Part shown: positions 10,974-21,083 of the stretch, piece after piece | Layout: each line of letters opens with the position of its first letter | How positions within the stretch are numbered: the stretch's first letter is position 1 | From: Cheiracanthium punctorium | Lineage: Eukaryota; Arthropoda; Arachnida; Araneae; Cheiracanthiidae | DNA length: 64,000 nucleotides | Direction: 5' to 3' | Assembly: GCA_038373885.1 (NCBI GenBank) | Contig: JAWZYV010018234.1 | Coordinates: 310,001 to 374,000, forward strand | Notes under the pieces: generated by a model | Seen by the model: the letters and a program-made list of their open reading frames with translations, nothing else | The model's database searches: none | What the model was told of the DNA's origin: nothing | Program-made: the position numbers and the translations under genes

Positions 10974-11372
10974 GTGAAACCTAAAAATCCCCTGGATAAT
11001 TTGGATTTTGAAAGTTCTGAATTCAAAGGTCATGTAAAATCACTTGCCCAGCTTCTTGGTGTATCACCACACCCTGATCACTTAGAAACGCTGAGTGCAA
11101 TATGCACAGTGATCCAAAATTCCTTCTCCAAGGAGGCACTGGAAAACAGGCAAAATAAGAAAAAAGATTCCAAGTCCACCTCTCTCATGGAAATGCCTTT
11201 AGGCTTTGAGACCCAAGATCAGATTCTTGACAAAGCAGCGAAAGTTCTAAAATTGTGTTTCATTCATGATTTACGGGATCTCCAGACCAAAATAAATGAA
11301 ATCATTGTTGCTGTTCAGAGTATTACTGCTAATCCCAAAACTGACACTCGTCTCGGCAAGGTGGGACGATAA
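10974..11372 (+). CDS. RTRAF: RTRAF exon 2, residues 116-247 and stop
   Basis: This completes the protein in phase 0: the exon starts GTG AAA CCT after the acceptor TTTTTCTAG. Joined to exon 1 the protein has 247 residues, against 244 in human. The C-terminal half has the conserved helical segment with LGFETQDQILDKAAKVL-like sequence, then a block DLQTKINEIIVAVQ, and the invariant tail RLGKVGR ending at TAA (11370-11372). It has no signal peptide or membrane segment, which fits a nuclear/cytoplasmic protein. No frameshift or stop is seen, so the gene looks intact. Confidence 0.95.
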   Translation: MKPKNPLDNLDFESSEFKGHVKSLAQLLGVSPHPDHLETLSAICTVIQNSFSKEALENRQNKKKDSKSTSLMEMPLGFETQDQILDKAAKVLKLCFIHDLRDLQTKINEIIVAVQSITANPKTDTRLGKVGR

Positions 11373-11423
11373 ATTGTGTGTGTAAGTGAAGAGGAATATA
11401 TAAATGTGTAGTGTTTTTGTGAT

Positions 11424-11450
11424 AATAAATTGTCTACAGAGTGAAAATGT
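11424..11450 (+). terminator. RTRAF: RTRAF polyadenylation signal
   Basis: A canonical AATAAA is at 11424-11429, 52 bases after the stop codon, with T/G-rich sequence from about 11445. This would give a very short 3' UTR. Another AATAAA near 11870 could serve as an alternative site. Confidence 0.6.
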
Positions 11451-12120
11451 GTGTACACTATTTGCTCTTTCACATTCTTTTTCTAACTTTTTATAAGGAA
11501 TTAATATTTATTTTCACTAAAGCCTGTATTACTAAGAAAATTACAAAAAATATTTCCAAACTAAACTCATCAAACTATTAAAATTTTGTAGGGCGTGATG
11601 TGAAAATTAGGTGCCCAATTTTTTAAAGAGAGAGTTAAAATAATGAAAAAATGTTGTCTCAGATTAGTAAATTCTAAAACTAGCAGAATTTAATGATAGT
11701 AAAAGCACTTTTTGAAAATCTGCCACTGATATCAAAATAAAAAAATTTGTTTAGAATATATACTCAAAAAAATACCCTAGTATGTTTATTTTATGTGGAA
11801 ACATACGTAATGAATTATTTTTATGTATGTGTGTTATATACAAAGTTATTTATTTTGTATTATTGTAAATAAATGAAAAGATAAAATCTAAGAAATATGT
11901 GTATCACAGTGATCAAAAAGATATCTGTACAGCTTAAATTAAGTATAAAATTCAGTTTCAAAGAGTTTTTAGGCAAAGAACTTTCATTGCATTTTATTTT
12001 CTTCATGGAATATTTGTAACAGAAAATGCTTGAAAAGTTACAAAAGCCTTTGAAGCAAGGCTCGAAATAAAATGCAACCACCATGGTAAATGCCACGAGT
12101 TTAGCCCAAATAGCTGTGAG
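11451..12120. other. Intergenic, AT-rich, nothing identified
   Basis: Low-complexity AT-rich sequence downstream of RTRAF with no convincing coding frame or repeat boundary. Confidence 0.6.
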
Positions 12121-12506
12121 GGGCCATTCCGTGTCACTTGTGGGACATAGATTTTAACTTAGATTGATATTTTTTTAGCTAAATCTAGTATGCTGAGTTA
12201 AAGGTATAAGATTCCTTCTTACTTTTAATATATACTTTAAAATTTTACAGTTCATGAGTTTGAAAGTAGGGAGATTTATATAAGCATCATGTGTGGTCAA
12301 TGTCCTGCACGTGACATTTGTGTAAATGCTTCTAGATACAATCTTGTAAACCTTTAAAATATGAACTACGCATTAAAATTAAGGGAAATCTCTATATTTT
12401 CAATTCAGCATATTTAGATTTAGCTGAAAAAAAATATTGTGTTTAACAGATGATAATGTATAAAGAAAATTTACATTTCTGTCCCACACGTGACATGGAA
12501 TGGCCC
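12121..12506. mobile_element. Near-palindromic MITE, 386 bp
   Basis: The left end GGGCCATTCCGTGTCAC matches the complement of the right end (GGGCCATTCCATGTCAC). The two halves remain complementary far inward, for example around AGCTAAATCTA near 12180 and 12415. TGAG flanks both ends (12117-12120 and 12507-12510). The single-strand product would fold into a long hairpin. Confidence 0.65.
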
Positions 12507-12513
12507 TGAGGAT

Positions 12514-12695
12514 CAGGGGCGTACCCAAGGGGAGGGGGTTAGGGGGTCATACCCCCCCCCCCATGAGGAATTTTTTGCCATACAAAATGTATATTATTCA
12601 CTACATTATCACACACACGTATACATATATATAAGTTGTAGTAATCGTAACCCCCCCCCCCCCTCTCCCATGAAAAATTTAAGGCTATGCCCCTG
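12514..12695. mobile_element. hAT MITE family A, copy 1
   Basis: Ends CAGGGGCGTACCCAAGG and complement CAGGGGCATAGCC. Exact 8-bp duplication CTGAGGAT at 12506-12513 and 12696-12703. The interior has long G/C runs and a central segment shared with 19122, 30046, 54635 and 62143. Confidence 0.85.
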
Positions 12696-13381
12696 CTGAG
12701 GATGAATTGCTCTTTTGGCTAGCTGCGCCCAATTAAATCTTTAACGTATTACGTGAATGTTCCTCAGATATGTTTTAAGGTTTTGTACGATATTGCAGAA
12801 TGCTTACTAGAAAAGTGAAGCTTTTTCTTTCTTTCTTCATTATCTTAATGGTCCAATTTGTTGTTCTAAGTTAAAAGAAAAAAAACCGCAATGTAACGTG
12901 ATTACGGAAATTAGAGATTTTAGCATGAGCTGAATAGTTTTTGCTGCTGGGTGATTCTAAAAAGGTGGGTACAAACCAGGGTTGGCATGGTTTAAACCAA
13001 ATGGTTTTTTTCTCAAAAAAACCAATTGGTTTTTTTTAAAAGAATAATTTAAAATTACAAATACTACAGATAGAATACGTTCTAATATATTTTTAAATTA
13101 TCCTCATAAGTATCAAGAATAAGTTTATTATATCACTCTAGATACCTTATTGTTTTATAATTATTAAAAATTATTAATTAAACTTAAATTATAGGCTGCA
13201 TTTTTAACTTGAATAATGCTTGATACTTGAACTTTTCCAAAATAGAGGTTTTGTGTTTTAACAACTTATTTCTAAACCTTAAAAATATTATTTTGAACTA
13301 GTTATCGCCATTATTACTGATGAATCTAAGAGCAATATTCCATGTAAAATGTAGTAAACAATTACTATTGTATTATATTAT

Positions 13382-13425
13382 ACTAGCTGCCAAGGTGGCC
13401 AGCTTGGCCCCCTATATCTTACCAT
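13382..13425 (-). mobile_element. Possible Helitron 3' terminus on the minus strand
   Basis: Read on the minus strand there is a hairpin with GCCAAG/CTTGGC arms, followed by AGCTAGTA. This matches the hairpin-plus-CTAG rule for Helitron 3' ends. No matching 5' end was found, so it may be a fragment or chance. Confidence 0.3.
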
Positions 13426-13639
13426 ATATACTCAGTCAGTTTTGTCTAAATTATCGGAGTCCTTTCAACGAAAATCATATTTCATGGTTTTAACAGTATT
13501 TGTCATGAAATGTATTTAGGTTATGGTTGCTACAAATTTTGGGGGTATCATGACAAAAGCTGATGGTGACCATGGGACATGTGAATAGATCCGAAAGATT
13601 TTGGGGTCCTCATCATGGCACAGGGTAATGTCACTGAAA

Positions 13640-13830
13640 ATGGTAGATGGCCGAAGTGTGAGGGTCCCGGATTTGGGTCCCATCATGCGGCTGTCGATCT
13701 AACGGTCTGGAGTTTTAGTAGGTTTTCTCCAGATGTAACGTGGATACGCGTTAAAACCCCTTAGAAAGTCCTCCTGCCAAGGCATCTCCTATCCTTGGCA
13801 GATCACTCAGAGTACCGTTGCCATTAATCA
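13640..13830 (+). repeat. SINE-like repeat family H, copy 1
   Basis: It contains CTGTCGATCTAACGGTCTGG, then CCAGATGTAACGTG, then CTTAGAAAGTCCTCCTGCC and CATCTCCTATCCTTGGCAGAT. The same order occurs at 16590-16745 and 55190-55390, with a 3' part at 49300-49378. It has no coding content and sits inside the hAT element at 12977-14494. Confidence 0.6.
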
Positions 13831-14502
13831 AACCAAAAAGAAAAAATTTGCTTTTTTGTGTATGGAAACACGAAATGGCTAAAATATACTTCAACCCATT
13901 GCAAAGTGTTCTTTTTTTTTTTTAAATGTGCAATAAACGTGAAGTAAAAAAATCCGAAAGACTTTGCTTCTTTGCACATACATTGTTATTTTTTAGTCTA
14001 TCTACTGCGTGGCAGACGTAACCAGTAACGAATAGGCTTGCTTCACTTGATGTCATTGAACTGTTAATCTGGATTTTTGCACGTGTGTTATTGTTATTAC
14101 GCTAATGTTTACATCTAGTTCTTGCCGCTCCCAGCATAAAAATATCGTCAATTTTGGTACCGCATACATTAGCGTTATTATATAAGTAGATACTAAATAT
14201 AAAAAAAATAGTATCTCTAAATAAAATATTAAAATTGAATGATTTCAATGTCCACATAAGTACACAAACAATTTTTTATTTACTTTGTTTTAATTATTTT
14301 CAGAAGAAATATTAATTTTTATTTGAACATTTTACAAATAATTTTATTTATAAATATGTAACATGTAATTATAAAAGGATTTTTTTTAAAAATACCAAAA
14401 AAACCTGGTTTAAACAAAAAAAACCCCGGTTTAAACCAAATAAACCCGGTTTTTTGGTTTTTTTTCAAATAAACCGGGTTTTTTTCCAACCCTGGTACAA
14501 AC

Positions 14503-16376
14503 ACACATCCCAACTTAAAGTTATCAGGGGGGAGGGGGGGAATGTTAGGTCTTATAACTGAAATTTTTTTCTCATCGAATTTCTAGTTCTGCTCAGAAAT
14601 AAGAACTGGTATCATTTATTACAAAAGTTTGTTGTAAATATCCTTAAATTATAACATTTTTGCTACGAAAGGTTAATTTTAGACATCTTATGTTAACTGA
14701 TGTCTCTGCAGCACCAAGAAAAAAAATTCGACCACGTTTTTAGGAGTTTGATAATCAAAATATTGAGTGAATACAGTAAAATGATGATTTGTTTACTATT
14801 TCGGTCAACAAATGGCAGTAGCATGCTTAAATATTGAAGAATTACAACAAGAATCACACAGCGTGTTCTTGCCAGTTCTGTTTGTCAAAAAGTAAAGATC
14901 GAAAGAACGCTATTTGGAAGCTTAAATATATATAAGTACCTCAACTCATTTATCAACCTTTAAAATAATTTTTTCATCGTTTTAAAGCGTTTTTAAAAGT
15001 TTTTGTGCATTTTCTCTGTTGTAAATATGCATATAAAAATCGATTTTTTTAATGTTTAATTATTGTCACAGAGTTGCCAGTGCCTTAAAAATTTAAGAAA
15101 ATCATTAATTACAATCTTGTTTCTCCAAATCATCCGATTTTATTCATAAAATAGAGTGTATTTAGATTGAATAATGATTATCATCAATGATGAGCATGTC
15201 AAACACATGTGTACGGTGGAAATAAAATGGCGGCAGCTTTCATCGTTGCAAATTTTCGGGCATAATTACTTAAAAAGTACTATTTATAAGGAGTAGTAAA
15301 ATTTCACTAAATTTTAAAAATTTACATTCAATGTTTGTCAGAGTTTTTTTTTTTTTTTTTTGAATTTTTTTTTCCTCTTAGTACTTAAGAAAATTATTTG
15401 ACGAATTCCTAAATTGCTTAACAATCGAGACACTAATAATTTTTAAAATAAATTTGAGAACGAAACATATAATTTTTATTTAGAATTCATAGAGGTAAAA
15501 CACAAAAATTTTAAAGTTGTTTTAAAAATTAAATCTAGACAGTTTTTTTTTTCCAAATAAAGTACATTAACAAAAATGCTATATATTTTGTAGGGTTTCA
15601 TTTAAAATTTAATTTAGATTACCATGTAAATTACTTTTAAATAGCAATAAATTTGTTTCTGTTTATTTTTCGCTCGTAGTTTCTTTGAAACAATTAAGAT
15701 ATAAACTAAGTTTGATACTTCTAATAAGGAGTCAATCTGAGACCAAAAACACTTGTTTAAATGCATATAACATGTATAATTGAAATTAAATGTGTTACAT
15801 ATAATATTTTTTTTTAAATATGACTCACGAAAACCAACTTATCAAAAGACATAGCAAACTTCTAAAAAAAATAAGAAAATATACATTTGATTAACAAAAT
15901 GCAATTTTATAGAACCTATTTAATGCATTTTTAGCCCCTAGCATTTTTTAATGCACATATCTTAAAAATCCAATGTTCAAAATTAGTAACCAAAACATCA
16001 GCAATGTCCAAAATCTGTAACCTACAGATCTGATAATTAAATGTTTAAATTAGTAATTTTCCAGAACACTTGCACCCTTTTCTATCTTTGTATACTCTAT
16101 TCTCGACGTACTGTACTATAATGAAAAAAAAAAAAAATTGAAAGTGAAATTCTAAAATTTTGGAAAATGGATTACAGTTAACATTTGGTGACCCACCTTC
16201 TTCAAATCACCCTGCTCCCTTTTAAAAGTTTAGAGCACCATTTGCTGCTAACTTCAAAATCTAAACCCTTCTTTGAAGGCAAAATTAAAACCAGTAGGTT
16301 TTGAAAGATTTTAAATTTATACCTTGGAAAATTGAAGGCACCATCATTTACGAGTGGATAAAACACTGAACATGGC
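14503..16376. other. AT-rich intergenic sequence, nothing identified
   Basis: Long AT-rich stretch with poly-T runs at 15343-15361 and elsewhere. I find no conserved coding segment and no terminal-repeat structure that I can support. Confidence 0.55.
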
Positions 16377-16564
16377 CAGGCACGTATACAGAAAAAATTT
16401 TAGAGGGGGTCCAAGTGATAAAATTTTTTACGAAATTTGTAATTTAGAATTTTTTACGAAAAGACTATATCATTATCATTCCTAACAGAAATTAAAATTT
16501 CGAATGTGTGTGTGGGGGGGGGATCTGGGGTATCCGGACGCCCCACCCCTTAAAAACGTCCTTG
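16377..16564. mobile_element. hAT-type MITE with 8-bp TSD
   Basis: Left end CAGGCACGTATACAG, right-end complement CAAGGACGTTTTTAAG. The target duplication is AACATGGC (16369-16376) and AACATGGA (16565-16572), one mismatch. The interior contains the GGGGGTCC and G-run/C-run arms. Confidence 0.65.
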
Positions 16565-16589
16565 AACATGGAAGATGGCTCAAGTGCAA

Positions 16590-16745
16590 AGGTTGCTGTC
16601 ATGTAGCTGTCGATCTAACGGTCTGGAGTTTGGGGCGGTTTTCTTCAAATGAAACATGAATGCATGTTCGAACTCCTTAAAAAAAGTCCTCAGCCCAAGG
16701 TATTCACTCCCTAGGCAGATGCCCCACGTGTAGGCATGCCATAAC
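16590..16745 (+). repeat. SINE-like repeat family H, copy 2
   Basis: Shares AGCTGTCGATCTAACGGTCTGG-type core (split here at 16608-16628) and the AAAGTCCTC...CTAGGCAGAT tail with 13640-13830. It lies just right of the MITE at 16377-16564. Confidence 0.55.
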
Positions 16746-17117
16746 ACAAACTTAGAAAATTAATCTGTATAAAATTATTTTATTAATGCTTTAAAATATT
16801 TAAAGGAGGCAGAGATTCGTCAAAGCTTAGCCAATTTGTAGAAATCTATTTTGGTCAATTAATGATAAAAGTGACCATGTTAAAAGTGATGATCATGGCC
16901 ATTCAATGTATGTTTACCATTTGGCAATTGTCATATTTGATAATTTTTTTTTCTTCCCCCATCACAATTAGGAAGCTAATTTTTCTTTGCAAATGATTTA
17001 AAATATCTACTAATGTACTTGTAAAGTTTTTGATTAATTTTGTGAATTTAGATTGTATTCTTCTTAAGATTGCCGGCTTTGTTTCTAGTTTCTAGCAAAA
17101 AATAGTTCTGTTACGTG

Positions 17118-17365
17118 ATTCGGGGATCGATGCAAACGAAATTTGGGTCCGTTTTACTGCCCTTTCACAAAATTACAATCGATTAGAACGGCTCCTTTAC
17201 AAAATTACAATCGATTAAAACGGCCCCTTCACAAAAATATAATAGATTAACACAACCCTGCATTGGCGTTTTACCGTATGTTTTGTAATATATTTAAAGA
17301 AAATATTTGACTTTTCTCTAAAATGGGACTCTGAAAAAATTTCCTGGATTGACCCCTGGATGATG
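17118..17365. repeat. Dispersed repeat family D, copy 1
   Basis: Matches 48945-50092 without that copy's insertion. Shared segments are AATTTGGGTC(C/T)GTTTT, CCCTTTCACAAAATTACAAT, CATTGGCGTTTTACC and ATTGACCCCTGG. Within this copy the CACAAAATTACAATCGATTA segment recurs about three times in tandem. A fragment recurs near 60800. Confidence 0.55.
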
Positions 17366-17959
17366 GCTCAGTGGAAGACCCCTTTTAAAAGTATGACCAT
17401 AAATTGTCTCAGTAAAATTGTTAAGAAAAATGTATTAAATGTGAATTATTAAAAAAAGAAATCTGATTTGGACGCCACAGAACTTCCTTGTACATTTGTT
17501 AAATTAAAAATATTTTTAATGCACTTCATTCAAATTTACTTCATTTGAAATTGAGTTATAGTATTACAGTAATGTGTGGGGATTTCTCTCCTATTGTGAG
17601 AAATATCGCCAGTCTGGGTGCAGTTTTTAAAACGCATTTTTGGTTGTATTTTGGCAAAAGTCATCAAGCTTGACCAGATTTTGGGGATGACTTAAACAAG
17701 GATTCGCCAGACTTTTAATGTATTTAAGATGTTTATAGACGTTTAAGTATTAAAACACCGTTTGGGTGATTCCGTCTGTAGAACATTCCATATTTATTGC
17801 ATAATACTAATACTATGTGGAAGAACAAACATACAGATAGGGTTGCCGACTGTCCCGCGAGAGCCGAGCCGTCCCGTCCCGTGGAAGGTGAACGCGGGAC
17901 GCCACATGTCCCATGTTTTGGCTCATTTTTTGAAGAGAGTAAGTAATTTAATAGTTTAT
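17366..17959. other. Intergenic sequence with one isolated hAT-like end
   Basis: Mostly AT-rich. At 17840-17890 there is AGGGTTGCCGACTGTCCCG with repeated GTCCC words, which resembles the left end of a hAT-type element. I do not see its right end. Confidence 0.35.
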
Positions 17960-18297
17960 CCCTTCAACGCGCAGTCATCCCGCTCTGGGAACACCAAACT
18001 CCGACGTTTCGACTGTTGCCAGTCACGAAGAATAGATTTGATTTCTATAAAAATAGTTGCGGGTGACACAGCTCCACGAGAATCCTTTACTTTTTAGCAC
18101 GTCATTTCCAGTAAAAAAATGGTCACGATTATTTTTAACAGCAATGGCATCTGCTGAAAAATGGAAGAATGCGAGAACAGGTGGACAGATTGCCCAATGC
18201 TGAAAAAAGGGCAGCCGTTGTCATCGCTCGACTTAACTACCAGCAAGATGGCGGACGATCGAAACGTTCATCGCGTGCCACAGATCTAGAGACCCTT
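17960..18297 (+). repeat. Repeat E, copy 2, joined to the truncated Gypsy element
   Basis: Matches the complement of 59519-59867 across about 340 bases, and part of it matches 5748-5866. The right end CTAGAGACCCTT coincides with the point where Gypsy gag sequence begins. A short frame starting at an ATG near 18145 ends quickly and is not supported as a gene. Confidence 0.7.
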
Positions 18298-19012
18298 GCA
18301 CAGCCAGCTTCGATTGTCAATATTGAAGCTCAATTCCGTATTAGCGGAATCACGGAAGATGGCACACAGTACTACTGGGTAATTGCGGTTCTCAATGCTG
18401 ATGTATTGGTGCATGTCAGTGACATGCACTAATACATCAGGTATAAATTTACCCCCGGCCACTGATAAGTATAAAAGCCTCAAAGAGCGTTTAATTGAGG
18501 AATTCCCCGATTCAGAGCAGAAAAGACTTAAATCTCTAATTTCTGAACTAACGCTAGGAGACGACTAACCATCGCTTTTGCTGCGCAAAATGCGGCAATT
18601 AGCTGGTATTCGCCTTAACGAGGACTTATTAAAAACTCTCTGGCTGCAGAGACTACCCAACCAAGCCCAAGCTATCTTGTCAGTTTCCGATGACAAATTA
18701 GAAAAATTAGCCTTAATTGCTGATAAAGTGCTTGAAGCAACTGATAATGGTTCGCAGAGCTGTTTTGCGGTTTCGCAAGCTTAGTCAGAGGATAAAATTA
18801 GTGTACTGCAAAGGCAAGTGGCAGAACTAACAAATCAAGTAAAACATTTGGCACGCAGGCAAACGACTTATAGATATCGGAATCGTTCTAGGAGCAGGGA
18901 CCGCCCTCCGAAACCAGCTGAAAGTGCTAAAAAATGTTGGTATCATCGCAAATTTGGCCAGCAGGCAAACAAATGTATCCAACCCTGCAGTTTTAAGCCC
19001 CGGGAAAACTAG
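18298..19012 (+). pseudogene. Gypsy gag remnant
   Basis: Capsid-like sequence appears in successive frames: an EAQF...GIT segment (18330-18420), a YKSLKERLIEEFPDSEQ segment (18470-18530), an LLRKMRQLAG and LWLQRLPNQAQAILSVS block (18578-18700), and a basic zinc-knuckle-like tail with CWYHRKFGQ...KC..PC (18940-18990). An inverted duplication at 18400-18438 and in-frame stops separate these parts. Gag would form the particle and bind element RNA; this copy is dead. Confidence 0.8.
18400..18438. repeat. 39-bp palindrome inside gag
   Basis: Arms 18400-18418 and 18420-18438 are complementary at 18 of 19 positions around a single central base. The second arm looks like an inverted copy of the gag sequence in the first arm, and it introduces a stop and a frame change. 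Confidence 0.8.
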
Positions 19013-19059
19013 CGGAGAGGTCGCACAGTGCGGCAAGCTGCGACTTCACTCCAACTAAA

Positions 19060-19340
19060 CTTAGCCGCCTTTTTGTCAGAGACCGCAAATCCCAAGTTAG
19101 TTACCTTATAGATAGTGGTAGCAGGGGCGTAGCCAGAAATTTTTCATGTGGGGGGGGGGGGGTTACGACTACTACAACTCATATATATGTATATATGTGT
19201 GTGATAATGTAGTGAAGAATTATACATTTTGTATGGCAAAAAATTCCTCATGGGGGGGTTATGACCCCCCTAACCCCCCCCCTTGGCTACGCTCCTGAGT
19301 GGTAGTGATGCTTGTGTCCTTCCGCATACGGCAAAAACGG
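19060..19340 (+). pseudogene. Gypsy aspartic protease remnant, interrupted at its active site
   Basis: The active-site motif IDSGS begins with the catalytic aspartate codon GAT at 19111-19113. The MITE at 19122-19297 inserted within the codons for SGS and duplicated AGTGGTAG, so the coding continues as SGSDACVLP after 19298. The C-terminal part lies in a frame beyond 19330 (for example IIGADFLNHYGLLID near 19480-19530). Confidence 0.75.
19122..19297. mobile_element. hAT MITE family A, copy 2
   Basis: Ends CAGGGGCGTAGCCAGAAAT and complement CAGGAGCGTAGCCAAGG. Exact 8-bp duplication AGTGGTAG at 19114-19121 and 19298-19305. It inserted into the protease of the Gypsy element, so it is younger than that element. 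Confidence 0.9.
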
Positions 19341-19859
19341 GAAGAAAAGGTGAAGCTCGGGTAAAATTATTTTCAGCAAATGGCTCAGAGATACGTATGG
19401 CACTCGCATTGTCAATCTAGATCTGAATTTGCGACGACAATTTACTTGGCCATTCATTTTAACCAGCGTAAGTAAGCCAATTATAGGAGCTGATTTTCTC
19501 AACCATTACGGTCTCCTCATTGATATTAGGGAGTTTTTGCGCTACGTTTCTTCCCATGTTAACGCTAACGCTATCCGCTATTCGGAGTACTTTGACCAAT
19601 CAGGTTTCAGATTTTATTCGTGGGCATGCGCTGTATTATCCGATGGCATTTAACGTTAGCGTTACCGTGAAAAGAAACGCAGCGCAAAAACTCCCTATTA
19701 AAAATAAATGCCTACGCGATCCTAAGACGTCCTTAAGGACGCGAGGACGACATGCTACTGATTGCCAAACTCAAATTACGTTAGTGGCAGAAAACTGCAA
19801 ATAGAAACAAATCTTAGCTGCGTTCCCGGAGGTTGTAAAACCGTATCCCACAGTACGGC

Positions 19860-20806
19860 AAGTTAAGCATAGTACCGTTCACCGCATTGAGACTGCAGGG
19901 CAACCGGTGTACGCTAAACCGCGAAGATTACACCCTGCACAGTTAGCAATTGCTAAACAAGAATTTCAGTATATGCTGGACCATGGCATATGCCGGCCAA
20001 GCAAATCAAACTGGTCCAATCCATTACATTTAGTACCAAAACCTAATAGCACAGACTATCGTCCGACAGGTGATTATCGCACTCTGAATAAAATAACGGT
20101 CCCGGATAGATATCCCTTACCTCATATTCTGGACTTCTCGAATGGACTCTATGGCAAAGTCATCTTTTCAAAAATGGATTTGATTCGAGCGTATAATCAG
20201 ATCCATGTACATAAAACGGCCATAACTACCCCATTGGGTCTGTTTGAATTTTTGTTTTTACCTTTTGGGTTATCTAACGCGGCCCAAAACCTTTCAAAGG
20301 TTTATTAATGAAGTACTGCACGGCCTAGACTTCGTTTTCGCGTATTTAGACGATATTATCATTGCCAGTAAATCAGAGCATTTGCAACACCTAGAAACTG
20401 TGCTACGTAGACTCACAGAGTATGGCATGCGAATTAATACCTCAAACTGTATTTTTGGTGTAAAGGAATTACCATTTTTAGGCTGTACCATCGGCATTTG
20501 ACATGGCATCAAGCCGATGAAAGGCAAAGTCGAGCCTATTTTGAATTTTCCTTTGCCCGAAACTATAATGAGCTTAGACGTTTTCTGGGCTTGTTAAATT
20601 ATTATCGACGGACTATTCCCCACGCGGCGCAGATACAAAGTCCTCTCACAAATTTACTCAAGGTCAAGAGTTCTAAGAGACACAAAAAAGCCCCATTTGA
20701 GTGGTCAGAGGACACTAAAAATGCGTTCGAGCACTGTAAAACACAGCTCGCGCAAGCTACTCTATTAGCGCATCCAAATCTGCAGGCAACCTTAGTACTA
20801 TTCACA
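19860..20806 (+). pseudogene. Gypsy reverse transcriptase remnant
   Basis: RT fingers and palm motifs are clear: [10 protein letters not shown] and [17 protein letters not shown] (20015-20125), [11 protein letters not shown] (20170-20205), LPFGLSNA (20260-20283), the catalytic YLDD box at 20344-20355, and thumb/connection sequence with ELRRFLGLLNYYRRTIP (20570-20620). A single extra base in the CAAAACC run near 20286 shifts the frame just before the YLDD segment. Further frame changes occur near 20497 and 20550. Confidence 0.85.
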
Positions 20807-21083
20807 TGCGGTGGTGCATACTGCCCTGGAACAAACCCCTTGGTTTGCGATTCCGCACTGTAACGACAACTGGCTAGTGCACAACTCAACCGGTTTTCCC
20901 CGGACTGGACTCCCAACGTGGTTCTCACTCAGTACGCCTGTAGACCTCGCGCTCGCCTGTATGTTGTGATTTTCCCCTGTTTCGCTGCCACATGTTCGGC
21001 ATACCTATTTTTCCTTTGTGTATTTGTAGCGTAATTCTAAAGTCTAATTAAATATTGTTTTTGTTTACAAAGTGTAATTATTT
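20807..21083 (+). mobile_element. Related Gypsy solo LTR nested in pol
   Basis: This ~275-bp segment parallels the 3' LTR at 23109-23392: TGCGGTGGTGC..., GCACTGTAAC, AACCGGTTTTCCCCGGACTGGACT, CACTCAGT, GATTTTCCC, CGCTGC, TAATTAAAT(A/G)TTGTT and a terminal CCCGA. It separates the RT end from the first RNase H aspartate motif (TDVS at about 21115). It is well diverged from the 3' LTR, so it came from a sister element. Confidence 0.7.

Larger units (their letters stand above)
12977..14494. mobile_element. hAT-like non-autonomous element, 1.5 kb
   Basis: Ends CAGGGTTGG and CCAACCCTG, with the exact duplication GTACAAAC at 12969-12976 and 14495-14502. Subterminal palindromes based on GGTTTAAACC and AAACCGGGTTT cluster at 12985-13040 and 14400-14485. 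No transposase frame remains. A Helitron-type end and a SINE lie inside it. Confidence 0.85.
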
